Source: an uncultured Eubacteriales bacterium
GTDB taxonomy: Bacteria; Bacillota; Clostridia; Oscillospirales; Oscillospiraceae
DNA: 64,000 bases
Assembly (NCBI GenBank): GCA_900544975.1
Contig: UQXI01000002.1
Span: 1-64,000 of the forward strand
Direction of reading: 5' to 3'
Shown: piece by piece, positions 1-8,746 of the stretch
Position numbering within the stretch: position 1 is the first letter of the stretch
Layout of the letters: every line of letters starts with the position of its first letter
Notes under the pieces: generated by a model
The model's input: the letters and a program-made list of their open reading frames with translations, nothing else
The model's database searches: none
Told to the model about the DNA's origin: nothing
Position numbers and translations under genes: made by a program

Positions 1-14
1 TGAGAGATGACTTT

Positions 15-57
15 TTGAAAAAAAGTCGTCGCGAACGATATGCAGTCCGCGACGATG
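15..57 (-). terminator. Terminator of the tRNA-Leu transcript
   Basis: On the minus strand the tRNA 3' end is followed by a GC-rich hairpin (arms around cgtcgcg and cgcgacg) and a run of seven T. This is a normal rho-independent terminator immediately after the tRNA. Confidence 0.75.
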
Positions 58-142
58 TGGTGCGGGCAGTGGGATTTGAACCCACACGCCTTGCGGCACA
101 GGAACCTAAATCCTGCACGTCTGCCAATTCCATCATGCCCGC
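58..142 (-). tRNA. tRNA-Leu (anticodon UAG)
   Basis: Read on the minus strand this folds as a class II tRNA. It has a 7-bp acceptor stem GCGGGCA/UGCCCGC, anticodon stem CAGGA/UCCUG with loop UUUAGGU (anticodon UAG), a long variable arm typical of tRNA-Leu, a T arm with GGGUUCAAAUCCC, and an encoded 3' CCA at 58-60. The gene is 85 nt long. Confidence 0.95.
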
Positions 143-197
143 AACGTAGGGACTGTTCACAGTCCCGGATTATTTTATCACAAGGAATGCCACTGTG

Positions 198-1034
198 TCA
201 ACTTTGGTCTGGGTTTGGAATTGGTTCACCCAGGTTTTGGGCCATGACGGCGTAGATGTGGTCGCCAATCTGCCTCGTTGTGCTCTGGAGCTGGCTGGCG
301 GGGATCACTTCCAGCAGGTCCAGGGATACATGGGTCCGGCGAAGGCGGGCGGCATTGTGGAAAATGGGTGCGGCGCCCCGAAGGGTACAGATGACAATGG
401 GGACCTTGGCCTTTTGCGCGATCTTAAAGACGCCGTTGCGGAATGGTTGCAGGTGACCGGTCCGGCTGGTGTAGCCTTCCGGGAAGACGGCGATGCTGGC
501 CCGATCCGTTTTCAGGATATCCACACATTTTAAAATGGTCTTCAGGGCCTCCCGGTCGTTTTCCCGGTTGATGGGCTGACAGAGGGTTTTATGCATCAGC
601 TTGTTCACCAGAATCAGCCGGTCGTTCTCCCGCTTGGAGATGAATGCCAATTGACTTTTCTTGGTGTGGATGTGAAGAATGAGGGGATCCAACAGACTGA
701 GATGGTTGCACACCAGGAGAAAGCGGCCTTCCCGGGGCAGTTTCTCCAGGCCCGTGGTGTGAATCTTCACCTGGAGCAGGGCCAGGACCAGCTCTTCATA
801 GAGATACAGAACCCGCCGGGCTGTTTTGCTGTCCTCCTCCACAGGCTGCTCCATGGAAATCGGAAGGCACCACAGCACCAGGAAGAGAAAGGCAAGCAAC
901 AGCAATCCCAGCCAAAAGCCGCCAAACAGCAGGGGCAGCTGCCACAAAAAAGCCAGGGAAGCAAAGCCGCCCAGCCAAAAACAGACGCCCAATGCGCCCA
1001 GCGCGGCCAGAATCAAAATACAACTCATCAACAC
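198..1034 (-). CDS. plsC: 1-acyl-sn-glycerol-3-phosphate acyltransferase (PlsC-like)
   Basis: The protein has 278 residues. It transfers an acyl chain to lysophosphatidic acid in membrane phospholipid synthesis. The first 60 residues are strongly hydrophobic (one or two membrane segments). The acyltransferase motifs follow: NHLSLLD (NHx4D block I) at residues 110-116 and FPEG (block III) at 184-187. A GTG start at 1034 is chosen because GGGAGGT lies 7 nt upstream; the ATG two codons later is spaced worse. It stands alone between the tRNA gene and the divergent activase gene. Family assignment is firm; acyl and head-group specificity cannot be read. Confidence 0.88.
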   Translation of the reverse strand: MLMSCILILAALGALGVCFWLGGFASLAFLWQLPLLFGGFWLGLLLLAFLFLVLWCLPISMEQPVEEDSKTARRVLYLYEELVLALLQVKIHTTGLEKLPREGRFLLVCNHLSLLDPLILHIHTKKSQLAFISKRENDRLILVNKLMHKTLCQPINRENDREALKTILKCVDILKTDRASIAVFPEGYTSRTGHLQPFRNGVFKIAQKAKVPIVICTLRGAAPIFHNAARLRRTHVSLDLLEVIPASQLQSTTRQIGDHIYAVMAQNLGEPIPNPDQS

Positions 1035-1234
1035 AGTGCATACCTCCCAGGGGCAGGCTCCCCGGTTTGGCGCTCCAGGAACGCATCTTTTATTATAGCA
1101 GTGCCGCTTTTAAAATGCAACTACCTGCCTTCTAAAATACAGCGCAACCGCGAAACGGGCTTCAACGGGCAATTCAGCCATGGCGTTCCTCGGCAGGATT
1201 GCGGAAATTTCAAGTTCTTTCCAAAACACACCTC

Positions 1235-1262
1235 TTGCAATTGGAACAGAACGTGGTATACT
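1235..1262 (+). promoter_or_regulatory. Sigma-A-type promoter of the activase gene
   Basis: TTGCAA (1235-1240) and TATACT (1257-1262) are separated by 16 bp and lie 36 bp before the ATG at 1299. Confidence 0.6.
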
Positions 1263-1298
1263 TTATTGTAGAAAAATAGCAAAATTGAGGTTTTTACC

Positions 1299-4200
1299 AT
1301 GAGCAACTGCTTCCCTGCGGGAATTGACATTGGCTCCACCACGGTGAAGCTGGTGATTTTAGATGCAAACGGACAGATTTGTTTTGGACAATACCGCCGC
1401 CACCGGGCCCACACCCAGGAGACGCTGGCAGAGCTTCTCCGGGAGGCCCGCGCGCAGCTGGGACCCTGCGAGCTCCGGGTGGGGATCACAGGCTCTGGCT
1501 CCATGAACTTGGGCAAAGCTCTGGGCATCGGCTTTGTCCAGGAGGTGGTGGCTGTCGCTGCCAGTTTGGAGCGGGTTGCGCCCCAGACCGACGTGGCCAT
1601 TGAGCTGGGCGGAGAGGACGCCAAGATCATCTACTTCCGGGGTGGCCTGGAGCAGCGGATGAACGGCGTCTGTGCCGGCGGCACCGGTTCGTTCATTGAC
1701 CAGATGGCTTCCTTGCTCCAGACCGACGCCCCTGGCCTGAATCGGGAGGCGGCAAACTATCGGGAGATTTATCCCATTGCCGCCCGGTGCGGTGTGTTTG
1801 CCAAGTCCGACATTCAGCCCCTCATCAACGACGGCGCGACATTGCCGGATTTGGCTGCCTCCATCTTCCAGGCGGTGGTCAACCAGACCATCTCCGGCCT
1901 GGCCTGTGGCAAGCCCATCCGAGGCTGTGTGGCCTTTTTGGGCGGGCCGCTGCACTTCCTCCCGGAGCTGAAACGGGCCTTTATCCGCACGCTGGGTCTC
2001 ACGCCGGAGAACGTGGTGGACCCGGAAAACTCCCACCTCTTTGCCGCCATGGGTGCTGCTTTGGAGGCAGAGGCCGGAGTGGAACGGTCTCTGGACGGGC
2101 TGATCTCCCAGCTGGAGCAGGGGGTTTCCATGGCCTTTGAGCTGAAGCGCCTGCCGCCCCTCTTCCAAAATCAGGAGGAATACCAGGCGTTCCAAACCCG
2201 CCACAGCCGCGCCAGAGTGAAGACGGCTTCCCTGGAAACGTATCGGGGAAACTGTTATCTGGGTATTGATTCCGGCTCCACCACCACCAAGCTGGCCCTG
2301 GTGGGCCAGGAGGGGGAGCTGCTCTGGTCCTTCTACCGTGGCAATCAGGGCTCTCCCATCCGGACTGCTATGGAGGCCATTGGTCAGCTGCGAGAGAAAC
2401 TGCCACCAGAGGCGAAGATTCTCCGCTCCTGCTCCACGGGCTATGGCGAGAGTCTGCTCAAATCCGCCTTCCGCCTGGACGAGGGGGAGGTGGAAACCAT
2501 TGCCCATTACCAGGCAGCCGCCTTCTTTGACCCTGAGGTGGACTGCATTCTGGACATCGGTGGTCAGGATATGAAGTGCATTAAAATCCGAAACCACTCT
2601 GTGGATACCATCCTCCTGAACGAAGCCTGTTCCTCCGGCTGTGGCTCTTTCATTGAGAATTTTGCCAATTCCCTGGGCTATACGGCGGCCCAGTTCGCCC
2701 AAGAGGCGCTGTTTGCCCCCAACCCCATCGATCTGGGCACCCGATGCACCGTGTTTATGAACTCCAATGTGAAGCAAGCCCAGAAGGAAGGGGCCTCGGT
2801 CCAGGATATTTCATCCGGTCTTGCTTATTCTGTCATTAAAAATGCTCTGTATAAGGTCATCAAGTTGGCCGACGCCAGGGAGCTTGGCCGCCATGTGGTG
2901 GTCCAGGGCGGCACCTTCTACAACCAGGCGGTGCTGCGGGCGTTTGAGCGCATTGCTGGGGTGGAGGCCATTTGCCCCGACATTTCCGGCATCATGGGCG
3001 CCTTCGGTGCGGCGCTCATCGCCCGGGACCGGTACCAGGGGCAGCGGAGCGCCATGCTCTCCATTCCGGAGATTCTGGATCTCACCTACACCACCGCCAC
3101 CACCCGCTGCGGCGGCTGCTCCAACCGCTGTATGCTCACCACCAACAAGTTTCCCGGTGGCCGCCGCCACGTCACAGGGAACCGGTGTGAAAAGGGTCTG
3201 GGCGGAACCGCGTCCCAGGACAAGGGCCCCAATGTGGCGGCCTATAAGCTGGAGCGCATGTTTGCCTATCCGCCTTTGCCGGTTTCCCAGGCCCCCCGGG
3301 GGCAGATTGGCATTCCCCGGGTTCTGAATCTGTATGAAAATTATCCGTTTTGGGCTACGTTTTTCCGGGAACTGGGCTTCTCTGTGGTGCTCTCTCCCCA
3401 ATCCACCCGGAAGATTTATGAGCTGGGCATGGAATCCATCCCCTCAGAGTCCGAGTGCTACCCCGCCAAGCTGGCCCATGGCCATGTGCAGTGGTTGGTC
3501 AACCAGGGGATCCGCGCCATCTTCCATCCCTGCGTTTTTTATGAACATCAGGAGACCCCAGGCGCCCAAAACCACTACAACTGTCCCATTGTGGTTTCTT
3601 ATCCCGAGAATTTGAAAAACAACGTCGACGCAGTGACAGAAGGCAATATCGCCTACATACGTCCCTTCATCGCCATGACCGATGAACAGACGGCTGCCGC
3701 CCGGCTGGAGCAACTGTGCCGGGAGGTCTGGGATATCCCCAAAGGAGAAACCCGCCGGGCAGTCCACGCTGCCTGGGCCGAACAGCGCCGGGCCAAAGAG
3801 GATGTGCGGGCCAAGGGCCGGGAGGCCCTCCAGTGGATGGAGGAGCACCGCCGCCGTGGCATCGTCCTGGCCGGTCGCCCTTATCACATGGACCCGGAAA
3901 TTCACCACGGCATTCCAGAGCTCATCGCCTCCTATGGTTTGGCGGTTCTCACGGAGGACTCCATCCCCGTGGATTTCACCCCCGAGCGGCCTCTGCGGGC
4001 CAATGACCAGTGGGTCTATCACTCTCGGCTATACACGGCGGCGGAGTTTGTCCGGACCCGGAAGGACCTGGAGCTCATTCAGCTCAACTCCTTTGGCTGC
4101 GGTCTGGACGCCGTAACCACCGATCAGGTGGCGGAGATTTTGGAAGCCAGCGGCAAGCTGTACACCGTCCTCAAAATTGATGAGGTGTCCAACCTGGGTG

Positions 4201-5582
4201 CAGCCCGGATTCGGATCCGGAGCTTGCTGGCGGCCATGAATATGCGGGCCCGGCAGGGAATGGTGCCCCACCCCCAGCCGGCTGCCTACCGCCGTACGGT
4301 GTACACCCGGCAGATGCAGCGGGAGGGCTGGACCATTTTGGCGCCGCAGATGTCGCCCATCCACTTCTCCCTGCTGCAGCCGGTGTTCCAGCGTCACGGG
4401 TACCATGTGGAGATTCTGGACAACGACAACCGGGCGGCCATTGATATGGGCCTGAAGTTTGTCAACAACGACGCTTGCTTCCCCTCCATCACTGTGGTGG
4501 GGCAGATTATGAGCGCTGTGACCTCTGGGAAATACGATATGGACCGTTTGGCCGTCCTCATGACCCAGACGGGCGGCTGCTGCCGGGCCAGCAACTATGT
4601 GGGATTCATCCGTCGGGCTCTGGAGAAGGCGGGGCTTCCCCACATTCCCGTCATCTCTCTCAATGCCAACGGTATGGAGAAAAATCCCGGCTTCCAGTTT
4701 ACAGTCCCCCTGATTTTGGATGCTGCCCGGGCGCTGGTATACGGCGACTTGTTTATGCGCTGCCTGTATCGGGTCCGGCCCTATGAGTGCGTTCCCGGCA
4801 GTGCCAATGCCCTGCACCGGGTGTGGGAGGAACGGTGCATCCAGTCTCTCACCGGGCCTCGCTCTCACAAGGATTTCAAACCCTTCTGCCAGCAGATTGT
4901 GGAGGATTTCGACGCCTTCCCCATCCAGGAAACCTTGCGCAAGCCCCGGGTGGGCGTGGTGGGAGAAATTCTTGTCAAGTACATGCCCCTGGCCAACAAC
5001 CACCTGGTGGACCTGCTGGAGCGGGAGGGCGCGGAGGCCATTGTGCCGGATCTGATGGATTTTCTGAACTACTGCGTTTACAACAGCGGGTATAAGCACG
5101 AGTTTTTAGGCGGCACCTGGCGCAGCGCCAAGATAGGGGAACTGGCGGTGAAAGCCATTGCCAAGATCCGGCAACCTGCCATCCAGGCCCTGCAGGCCAG
5201 TCGTCGCTTTGATCCGCCGCTGCCCATCAGCCAGGTGGCAGACTATGCGAAACCCTTCCTGTCTGTGGGGAACCAATACGGCGAGGGGTGGTTCCTCACC
5301 GGCGAAATGGTGGAGCTGATCCACACAGGCGCACCGAATGTTGTCTGCATCCAGCCTTTCGCCTGCCTGCCCAATCATGTGGTGGGAAAGGGAGTCATCA
5401 AGCTGTTGCGGAAGACCTTCCCCCAGGCCAATATTGTAGCGGTAGACTACGATCCGGGGGCTTCGGAAGTCAACCAGTTGAACCGCATCAAGCTGATGCT
5501 GGCCACCGCCAGAAAAAATCTGTCGGCTTCCGCGCCACCGACTCAGGCTACTACGCTTGGCGAATCAAGAGTTCCGCTTTGA
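1299..5582 (+). CDS. Two-headed 2-hydroxyacyl-CoA dehydratase activase/reductase fusion
   Basis: This 1427-residue protein joins two BcrAD/BadFG (HgdC-type) ATPase modules with a DUF2229/HgdB-like C-terminal half. The first ATPase begins with GIDIGSTTVK near residue 9 and carries GGTGSFIDQ. The second begins with LGIDSGSTTTK near residue 320 and carries CSSGCGSFIE; in the family, cysteines of this kind hold an iron-sulfur cluster. A cysteine-rich segment TRCGGCSNRC near residue 602 is another probable metal site, followed by the dehydratase-like region. Relatives use ATP to drive low-potential electron transfer for radical dehydration of 2-hydroxyacyl-CoA or for benzoyl-CoA-type reductions. 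No dehydratase subunits are adjacent, so the partner is unknown. The last ~20 residues are low complexity and run up to a dispersed repeat. Confidence 0.85.
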   Translation: MSNCFPAGIDIGSTTVKLVILDANGQICFGQYRRHRAHTQETLAELLREARAQLGPCELRVGITGSGSMNLGKALGIGFVQEVVAVAASLERVAPQTDVAIELGGEDAKIIYFRGGLEQRMNGVCAGGTGSFIDQMASLLQTDAPGLNREAANYREIYPIAARCGVFAKSDIQPLINDGATLPDLAASIFQAVVNQTISGLACGKPIRGCVAFLGGPLHFLPELKRAFIRTLGLTPENVVDPENSHLFAAMGAALEAEAGVERSLDGLISQLEQGVSMAFELKRLPPLFQNQEEYQAFQTRHSRARVKTASLETYRGNCYLGIDSGSTTTKLALVGQEGELLWSFYRGNQGSPIRTAMEAIGQLREKLPPEAKILRSCSTGYGESLLKSAFRLDEGEVETIAHYQAAAFFDPEVDCILDIGGQDMKCIKIRNHSVDTILLNEACSSGCGSFIENFANSLGYTAAQFAQEALFAPNPIDLGTRCTVFMNSNVKQAQKEGASVQDISSGLAYSVIKNALYKVIKLADARELGRHVVVQGGTFYNQAVLRAFERIAGVEAICPDISGIMGAFGAALIARDRYQGQRSAMLSIPEILDLTYTTATTRCGGCSNRCMLTTNKFPGGRRHVTGNRCEKGLGGTASQDKGPNVAAYKLERMFAYPPLPVSQAPRGQIGIPRVLNLYENYPFWATFFRELGFSVVLSPQSTRKIYELGMESIPSESECYPAKLAHGHVQWLVNQGIRAIFHPCVFYEHQETPGAQNHYNCPIVVSYPENLKNNVDAVTEGNIAYIRPFIAMTDEQTAAARLEQLCREVWDIPKGETRRAVHAAWAEQRRAKEDVRAKGREALQWMEEHRRRGIVLAGRPYHMDPEIHHGIPELIASYGLAVLTEDSIPVDFTPERPLRANDQWVYHSRLYTAAEFVRTRKDLELIQLNSFGCGLDAVTTDQVAEILEASGKLYTVLKIDEVSNLGAARIRIRSLLAAMNMRARQGMVPHPQPAAYRRTVYTRQMQREGWTILAPQMSPIHFSLLQPVFQRHGYHVEILDNDNRAAIDMGLKFVNNDACFPSITVVGQIMSAVTSGKYDMDRLAVLMTQTGGCCRASNYVGFIRRALEKAGLPHIPVISLNANGMEKNPGFQFTVPLILDAARALVYGDLFMRCLYRVRPYECVPGSANALHRVWEERCIQSLTGPRSHKDFKPFCQQIVEDFDAFPIQETLRKPRVGVVGEILVKYMPLANNHLVDLLEREGAEAIVPDLMDFLNYCVYNSGYKHEFLGGTWRSAKIGELAVKAIAKIRQPAIQALQASRRFDPPLPISQVADYAKPFLSVGNQYGEGWFLTGEMVELIHTGAPNVVCIQPFACLPNHVVGKGVIKLLRKTFPQANIVAVDYDPGASEVNQLNRIKLMLATARKNLSASAPPTQATTLGESRVPL

Positions 5583-5613
5583 TTCATGCGGGATCAATTG
5601 GAGCTGTCCATCA

Positions 5614-5774
5614 CGGGCGGACACATGGGTCCGCCCCTACGATGAGATACCAACGCGGCGCGTAAACAGATTCTGCGAAATTGCCGCAAAACATGCCCTC
5701 AATGACAAAATGTGTTTAAAAATTTCGGCCTATCTTTGCCGCTTGCCGTAGGGGCGGACCCATGTGTCCGCCCG
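5614..5774. repeat. Dispersed GC-rich inverted repeat, copy 1
   Basis: A 28-bp arm at 5614-5641 (begins CGGGCGGACACATGGG) recurs as its exact reverse complement at 5747-5774. The 105 bp between them, and the sequence after the second arm (GCGGAAACAT, then TTCGGCGAATTCG), resemble the arrays at 52721-53058. The 5583-5878 gap otherwise holds no credible gene. Confidence 0.85.
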
Positions 5775-5878
5775 GCGGAAACATTATGCGTGATCCCATC
5801 TGTGTTCGGCGAATTCGCAACCCTTACCACTGCCCGAGATTTCTCGCCCCGAAATTCCGGAAAAAGTTAAAAGAATGC

Positions 5879-5907
5879 TTGCATTTTGGACTAGGATGTG
5901 CTATTAT
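5879..5907 (+). promoter_or_regulatory. Promoter of rpmE
   Basis: TTGCAT (5879-5884), a 17-bp spacer and TATTAT (5902-5907), 67 bp before the rpmE start. Confidence 0.65.
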
Positions 5908-5974
5908 AGCTGAGCGATTGAATTGACGGGTGCAATGCGCCCTTGGACCCCAGAGCAGAAAGAGGTGAAACGAC

Positions 5975-6175
5975 ATGAAGGAAGGTATCCATCCCAAGTA
6001 CGAACAGACTACGATCCGCTGTGCCTGTGGCAACGTTTTCACAACCGGTTCCACAAAGAAGGACATCAAGGTTGAAATCTGCTCTAAGTGCCATCCCTTC
6101 TACACCGGCAAGCAGAAGCTGGTTGATACCGGTGGACGCGTTGATCGGTTCAACAAGAGATTTGGCCTGAAGTAA
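5975..6175 (+). CDS. rpmE: 50S ribosomal protein L31
   Basis: The product is 66 residues, the usual length for bacterial L31, with the characteristic opening [10 protein letters not shown]. It has four zinc-ligand cysteines in two CxC/CxxC-like pairs (CACG and CSKC), so this is the zinc-binding C+ type. L31 sits on the central protuberance of the large ribosomal subunit. AGAGGTG precedes the ATG and a strong terminator follows, so the gene is monocistronic. Confidence 0.97.
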   Translation: MKEGIHPKYEQTTIRCACGNVFTTGSTKKDIKVEICSKCHPFYTGKQKLVDTGGRVDRFNKRFGLK

Positions 6176-6183
6176 GACCCCTG

Positions 6184-6218
6184 AAGTCCGCACTGCGAAA
6201 GTGGTGCGGACTTTTTTC
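6184..6218 (+). terminator. Terminator after rpmE
   Basis: AAGTCCGCAC pairs with GTGCGGACTT across a 10-nt loop, followed by a T run. Confidence 0.9.
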
Positions 6219-6299
6219 TATGTTCCTGAATGGAATCTGCCACCACATGGGATCATCTATGATGTAGAATCACACTATTTTTGGAAATCAGGTGACCAT

Positions 6300-7559
6300 A
6301 TGCCACGAGAACACACCATAGAGCGGGCAGTCCTGGTTGGTCTGAACGCAGACTGCTTCTCCAAGGAGGAGACGGCCACCAAGGCCTCCCTGGAGGAGCT
6401 GGAGGCCCTGTTGGAGACGGCCGGCGGCGTCTGTACCGCCAAGATCCTCCAAAATCGCCATACGCCGGATTCCCGCACCTTCATTGGCGCCGGCAAGGCC
6501 GAAGAGGTCCGGCAATGGATCGTGACCACCGAGGCCAGCATGGCCATTTTTGACAACGCCTTATCTCCCTCCCAAATTCGGGTGCTGGAGGAGCTCCTGG
6601 GCGTAACGGTTCTGGACCGCAGCGCCTTGATTTTGGACATCTTTGCCCAGCGGGCCAAGACCGCAGAGGGACGGCTCCAAGTGGAGCTGGCTCAATACAA
6701 ATATCTGCTTCCCCGCCTGTCCGGTATGGGAATCAGCCTGTCCCGGCAGGGCGGCGGCATTGGCACCCGGGGCCCTGGTGAGACCCAGCTGGAGACGGAT
6801 CGTCGCCACATCCGGGCCCGAATTGCCAAGCTGGAGGAGGAGCTGTCCCAGGTCCGCCAGGTTCGGGCGGTGCAGCGCCGCCAACGGATGAAACACTCCG
6901 TTCCGGTGGTGGCGCTGGTGGGCTACACCAATGCAGGCAAGTCCACGTTGCTGAACTGGCTCACCGGCGCGGGCATTCCTGCCAACAACCGCCTCTTTGA
7001 CACCCTGGACACCACCTCCCGGCAGCTGGAGGTGAATGACACGCTGCGGGTCATCCTGTCTGACACGGTGGGATTCATCTCCAAGCTGCCCCACCATCTG
7101 GTAGACGCCTTCCGGGCAACGCTGGAGGAGCTGTCCTATGCGGACCTTTTGATTCATGTCATTGACGCATCAGACCCGGAGCGGGAGGCCCACATTGCCG
7201 TGGTGGATCAGCTGGTTGCGCAGCTGGCCAAACCGGATGTGCCGGTCATTCAGTGCTTCAACAAGGCGGACCTGGTGATGCCGGAGGATCTGCCTGTGGG
7301 CCCAAATCGGGTGGCGGTCTCGGCCAAAGAGGGGACTGGGATGGAAGCCCTGCTTCGCCTGGTAGAGCAAAATCTGAACCGGGGGCAGCACCGGTGCCTG
7401 CTGCAGCTGCCCTATGAAGAGGGAGGCGTCCTGGACCGGCTCCATCGGGATGCACAGGTTTTGAATGTGGAGTATGTTCCGGAGGGGATCCAGGTGGAGG
7501 CGGTTTGCGGCCCCATTGTATTTGGCCAGTTGAAAAAATATGTGATCCGGGAGAACTGA
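6300..7559 (+). CDS. hflX: GTPase HflX
   Basis: HflX is a ribosome-associated GTPase that splits stalled or hibernating ribosomes. The 419-residue product has the glycine-rich HflX N-terminal domain (GGGIGTRGPGETQLE). The G domain follows: GYTNAGKST (G1, near residue 206), DTVGF (G3, near 253) and NKAD (G4, near 320). The reading frame is open back to 6201, through the rpmE terminator, so the ATG at 6300 (MPREHTIERAV) with a weak AGGTG upstream is preferred. It is followed after 3 nt by the IMPACT-family gene, suggesting one transcript. Confidence 0.93.
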   Translation: MPREHTIERAVLVGLNADCFSKEETATKASLEELEALLETAGGVCTAKILQNRHTPDSRTFIGAGKAEEVRQWIVTTEASMAIFDNALSPSQIRVLEELLGVTVLDRSALILDIFAQRAKTAEGRLQVELAQYKYLLPRLSGMGISLSRQGGGIGTRGPGETQLETDRRHIRARIAKLEEELSQVRQVRAVQRRQRMKHSVPVVALVGYTNAGKSTLLNWLTGAGIPANNRLFDTLDTTSRQLEVNDTLRVILSDTVGFISKLPHHLVDAFRATLEELSYADLLIHVIDASDPEREAHIAVVDQLVAQLAKPDVPVIQCFNKADLVMPEDLPVGPNRVAVSAKEGTGMEALLRLVEQNLNRGQHRCLLQLPYEEGGVLDRLHRDAQVLNVEYVPEGIQVEAVCGPIVFGQLKKYVIREN

Positions 7560-7562
7560 CAA

Positions 7563-8207
7563 ATGGAGGAATATCTGGTTCCTACCGCCTTTGGGCAGGC
7601 GGAATTTGTGGAGAAGAAATCCCGCTTTATCGGCCACATCTGGCCCACAGAGTCAGAGGCCGAAGCCCTGGCCCGCATTGAGGAAATGCGAAAGCTCCAT
7701 CATGACGCCACCCACAATGTCTGGGCCTATCTCATCAAGGACGGCCCGGTACGCTTTTCCGACGATGGCGAACCCGGCGGCACCGCCGGGATGCCCACCT
7801 TGCAGGTGCTGCAAAGGGAGCGTCTGTTCAATGTGACTTGCGTCGTCACCCGGTACTTTGGGGGAATTTTGCTGGGGGCCGGCGGTCTGGTTCGGGCCTA
7901 TGCCAGGGGTGCCAAGATTGCGGTGGATGCTGCCGGCAAGTCCATGAAGCGGGTCTGGACGGCCCTCTACCTGCCGGTGCCCTACAGCTGGTACGAGCGG
8001 ATGAAGCTGGAGGTGGCTGCCTTTGACGGTTTGATCCGGGACACCCAGTTTGGGGCGGACGTGGAGCTGGAGGTGCTTTTGCCAGAGGCCCAGACCACCC
8101 CGTTTCTGGACCGCCTGCGGGATCTGTCTGGAGCCACCCTGGAAGCCCTCGTCACCGGCCAGGAATACCGGGCGTTTCCCTTGGCAGAAACGTCTGCAAT
8201 ACCTTGA
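7563..8207 (+). CDS. IMPACT/YigZ family protein
   Basis: The 214-residue product has the IMPACT (UPF0029) domain hallmarks VTRYFGGILLGAGGLVRAY near residue 97 and an early F..KKSRFIGH motif. The C-terminal part looks like the usual ferredoxin-fold DUF1949 domain. Relatives interact with the translation machinery, but the bacterial role is not well defined. It starts 3 nt after hflX with GGGAG upstream, so the two are probably co-translated. Confidence 0.88.
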   Translation: MEEYLVPTAFGQAEFVEKKSRFIGHIWPTESEAEALARIEEMRKLHHDATHNVWAYLIKDGPVRFSDDGEPGGTAGMPTLQVLQRERLFNVTCVVTRYFGGILLGAGGLVRAYARGAKIAVDAAGKSMKRVWTALYLPVPYSWYERMKLEVAAFDGLIRDTQFGADVELEVLLPEAQTTPFLDRLRDLSGATLEALVTGQEYRAFPLAETSAIP

Positions 8208-8236
8208 AATTTTTCCTGAGGGAGGTTACAATACGA

Positions 8237-8692
8237 ATGGAAATTCGACCGTATACCCAGGCCGACTGGCCGTGGATTGCGGCTGCACACGATGCAGCCC
8301 GGAAGCTGGAGCTTCACCTAGCAGGGTTGGATGATGCATTTCTCCCGCTAGCGGAAGCAGCGGAGCGGGAGGGACTATTTGACTACACCATTTTGGTGGC
8401 CGCGGATACCGAGGTCATGGGCTTTGTGGCCTTTACCGAAGAAGAGCTGGCATGGCTTTATGTAAACCCAGTACATCACCGCAAGGGCATTGGCAGAGCG
8501 CTGGCTCAGGCGGCGCTGTCCCAAATGGGGCCTGGGCCGCTGTCGGTGGAGGTTTTGGCCGGAAATGTGCCTGCGTTGACCCTGTACCGCAGCTTGGGCT
8601 TCACCCAGGAGGAAATTGTGCATGGCCACATGCCAGGGAATGAAGCCTTCCCCGTCACAGTTCACTGCCTGACCACCCCGGAGGAGACGTAA
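8237..8692 (+). CDS. GNAT family N-acetyltransferase
   Basis: The protein has 151 residues in a GNAT fold. A first strand EIRPYTQADWPWI is followed by motif A (LYVNPVHHRKGIGRALAQAAL, showing the R/Q-x-x-G-x-G/A acetyl-CoA loop) and motif B (NVPALTLYRSLGF). The ATG at 8237 is chosen because GGAGG at 8221-8225 precedes it; an upstream in-frame ATG at 8204 overlaps the previous gene and lacks an SD. The substrate is unknown. A BLAST against RimI and small-molecule acetyltransferases would be needed to narrow it. Confidence 0.8.
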   Translation: MEIRPYTQADWPWIAAAHDAARKLELHLAGLDDAFLPLAEAAEREGLFDYTILVAADTEVMGFVAFTEEELAWLYVNPVHHRKGIGRALAQAALSQMGPGPLSVEVLAGNVPALTLYRSLGFTQEEIVHGHMPGNEAFPVTVHCLTTPEET

Positions 8693-8746
8693 CGGGGCAG
8701 TGCACGCCCGGCATCTTGGGTACATACGACACTTGGAGGGATGGCT

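Noticed and set aside
1359..2777. Long minus-strand open frame (472 codons) across the activase gene
   Set aside because: Antisense shadow of a GC-rich real gene; no SD, no family pattern, and the plus-strand protein is unmistakable.
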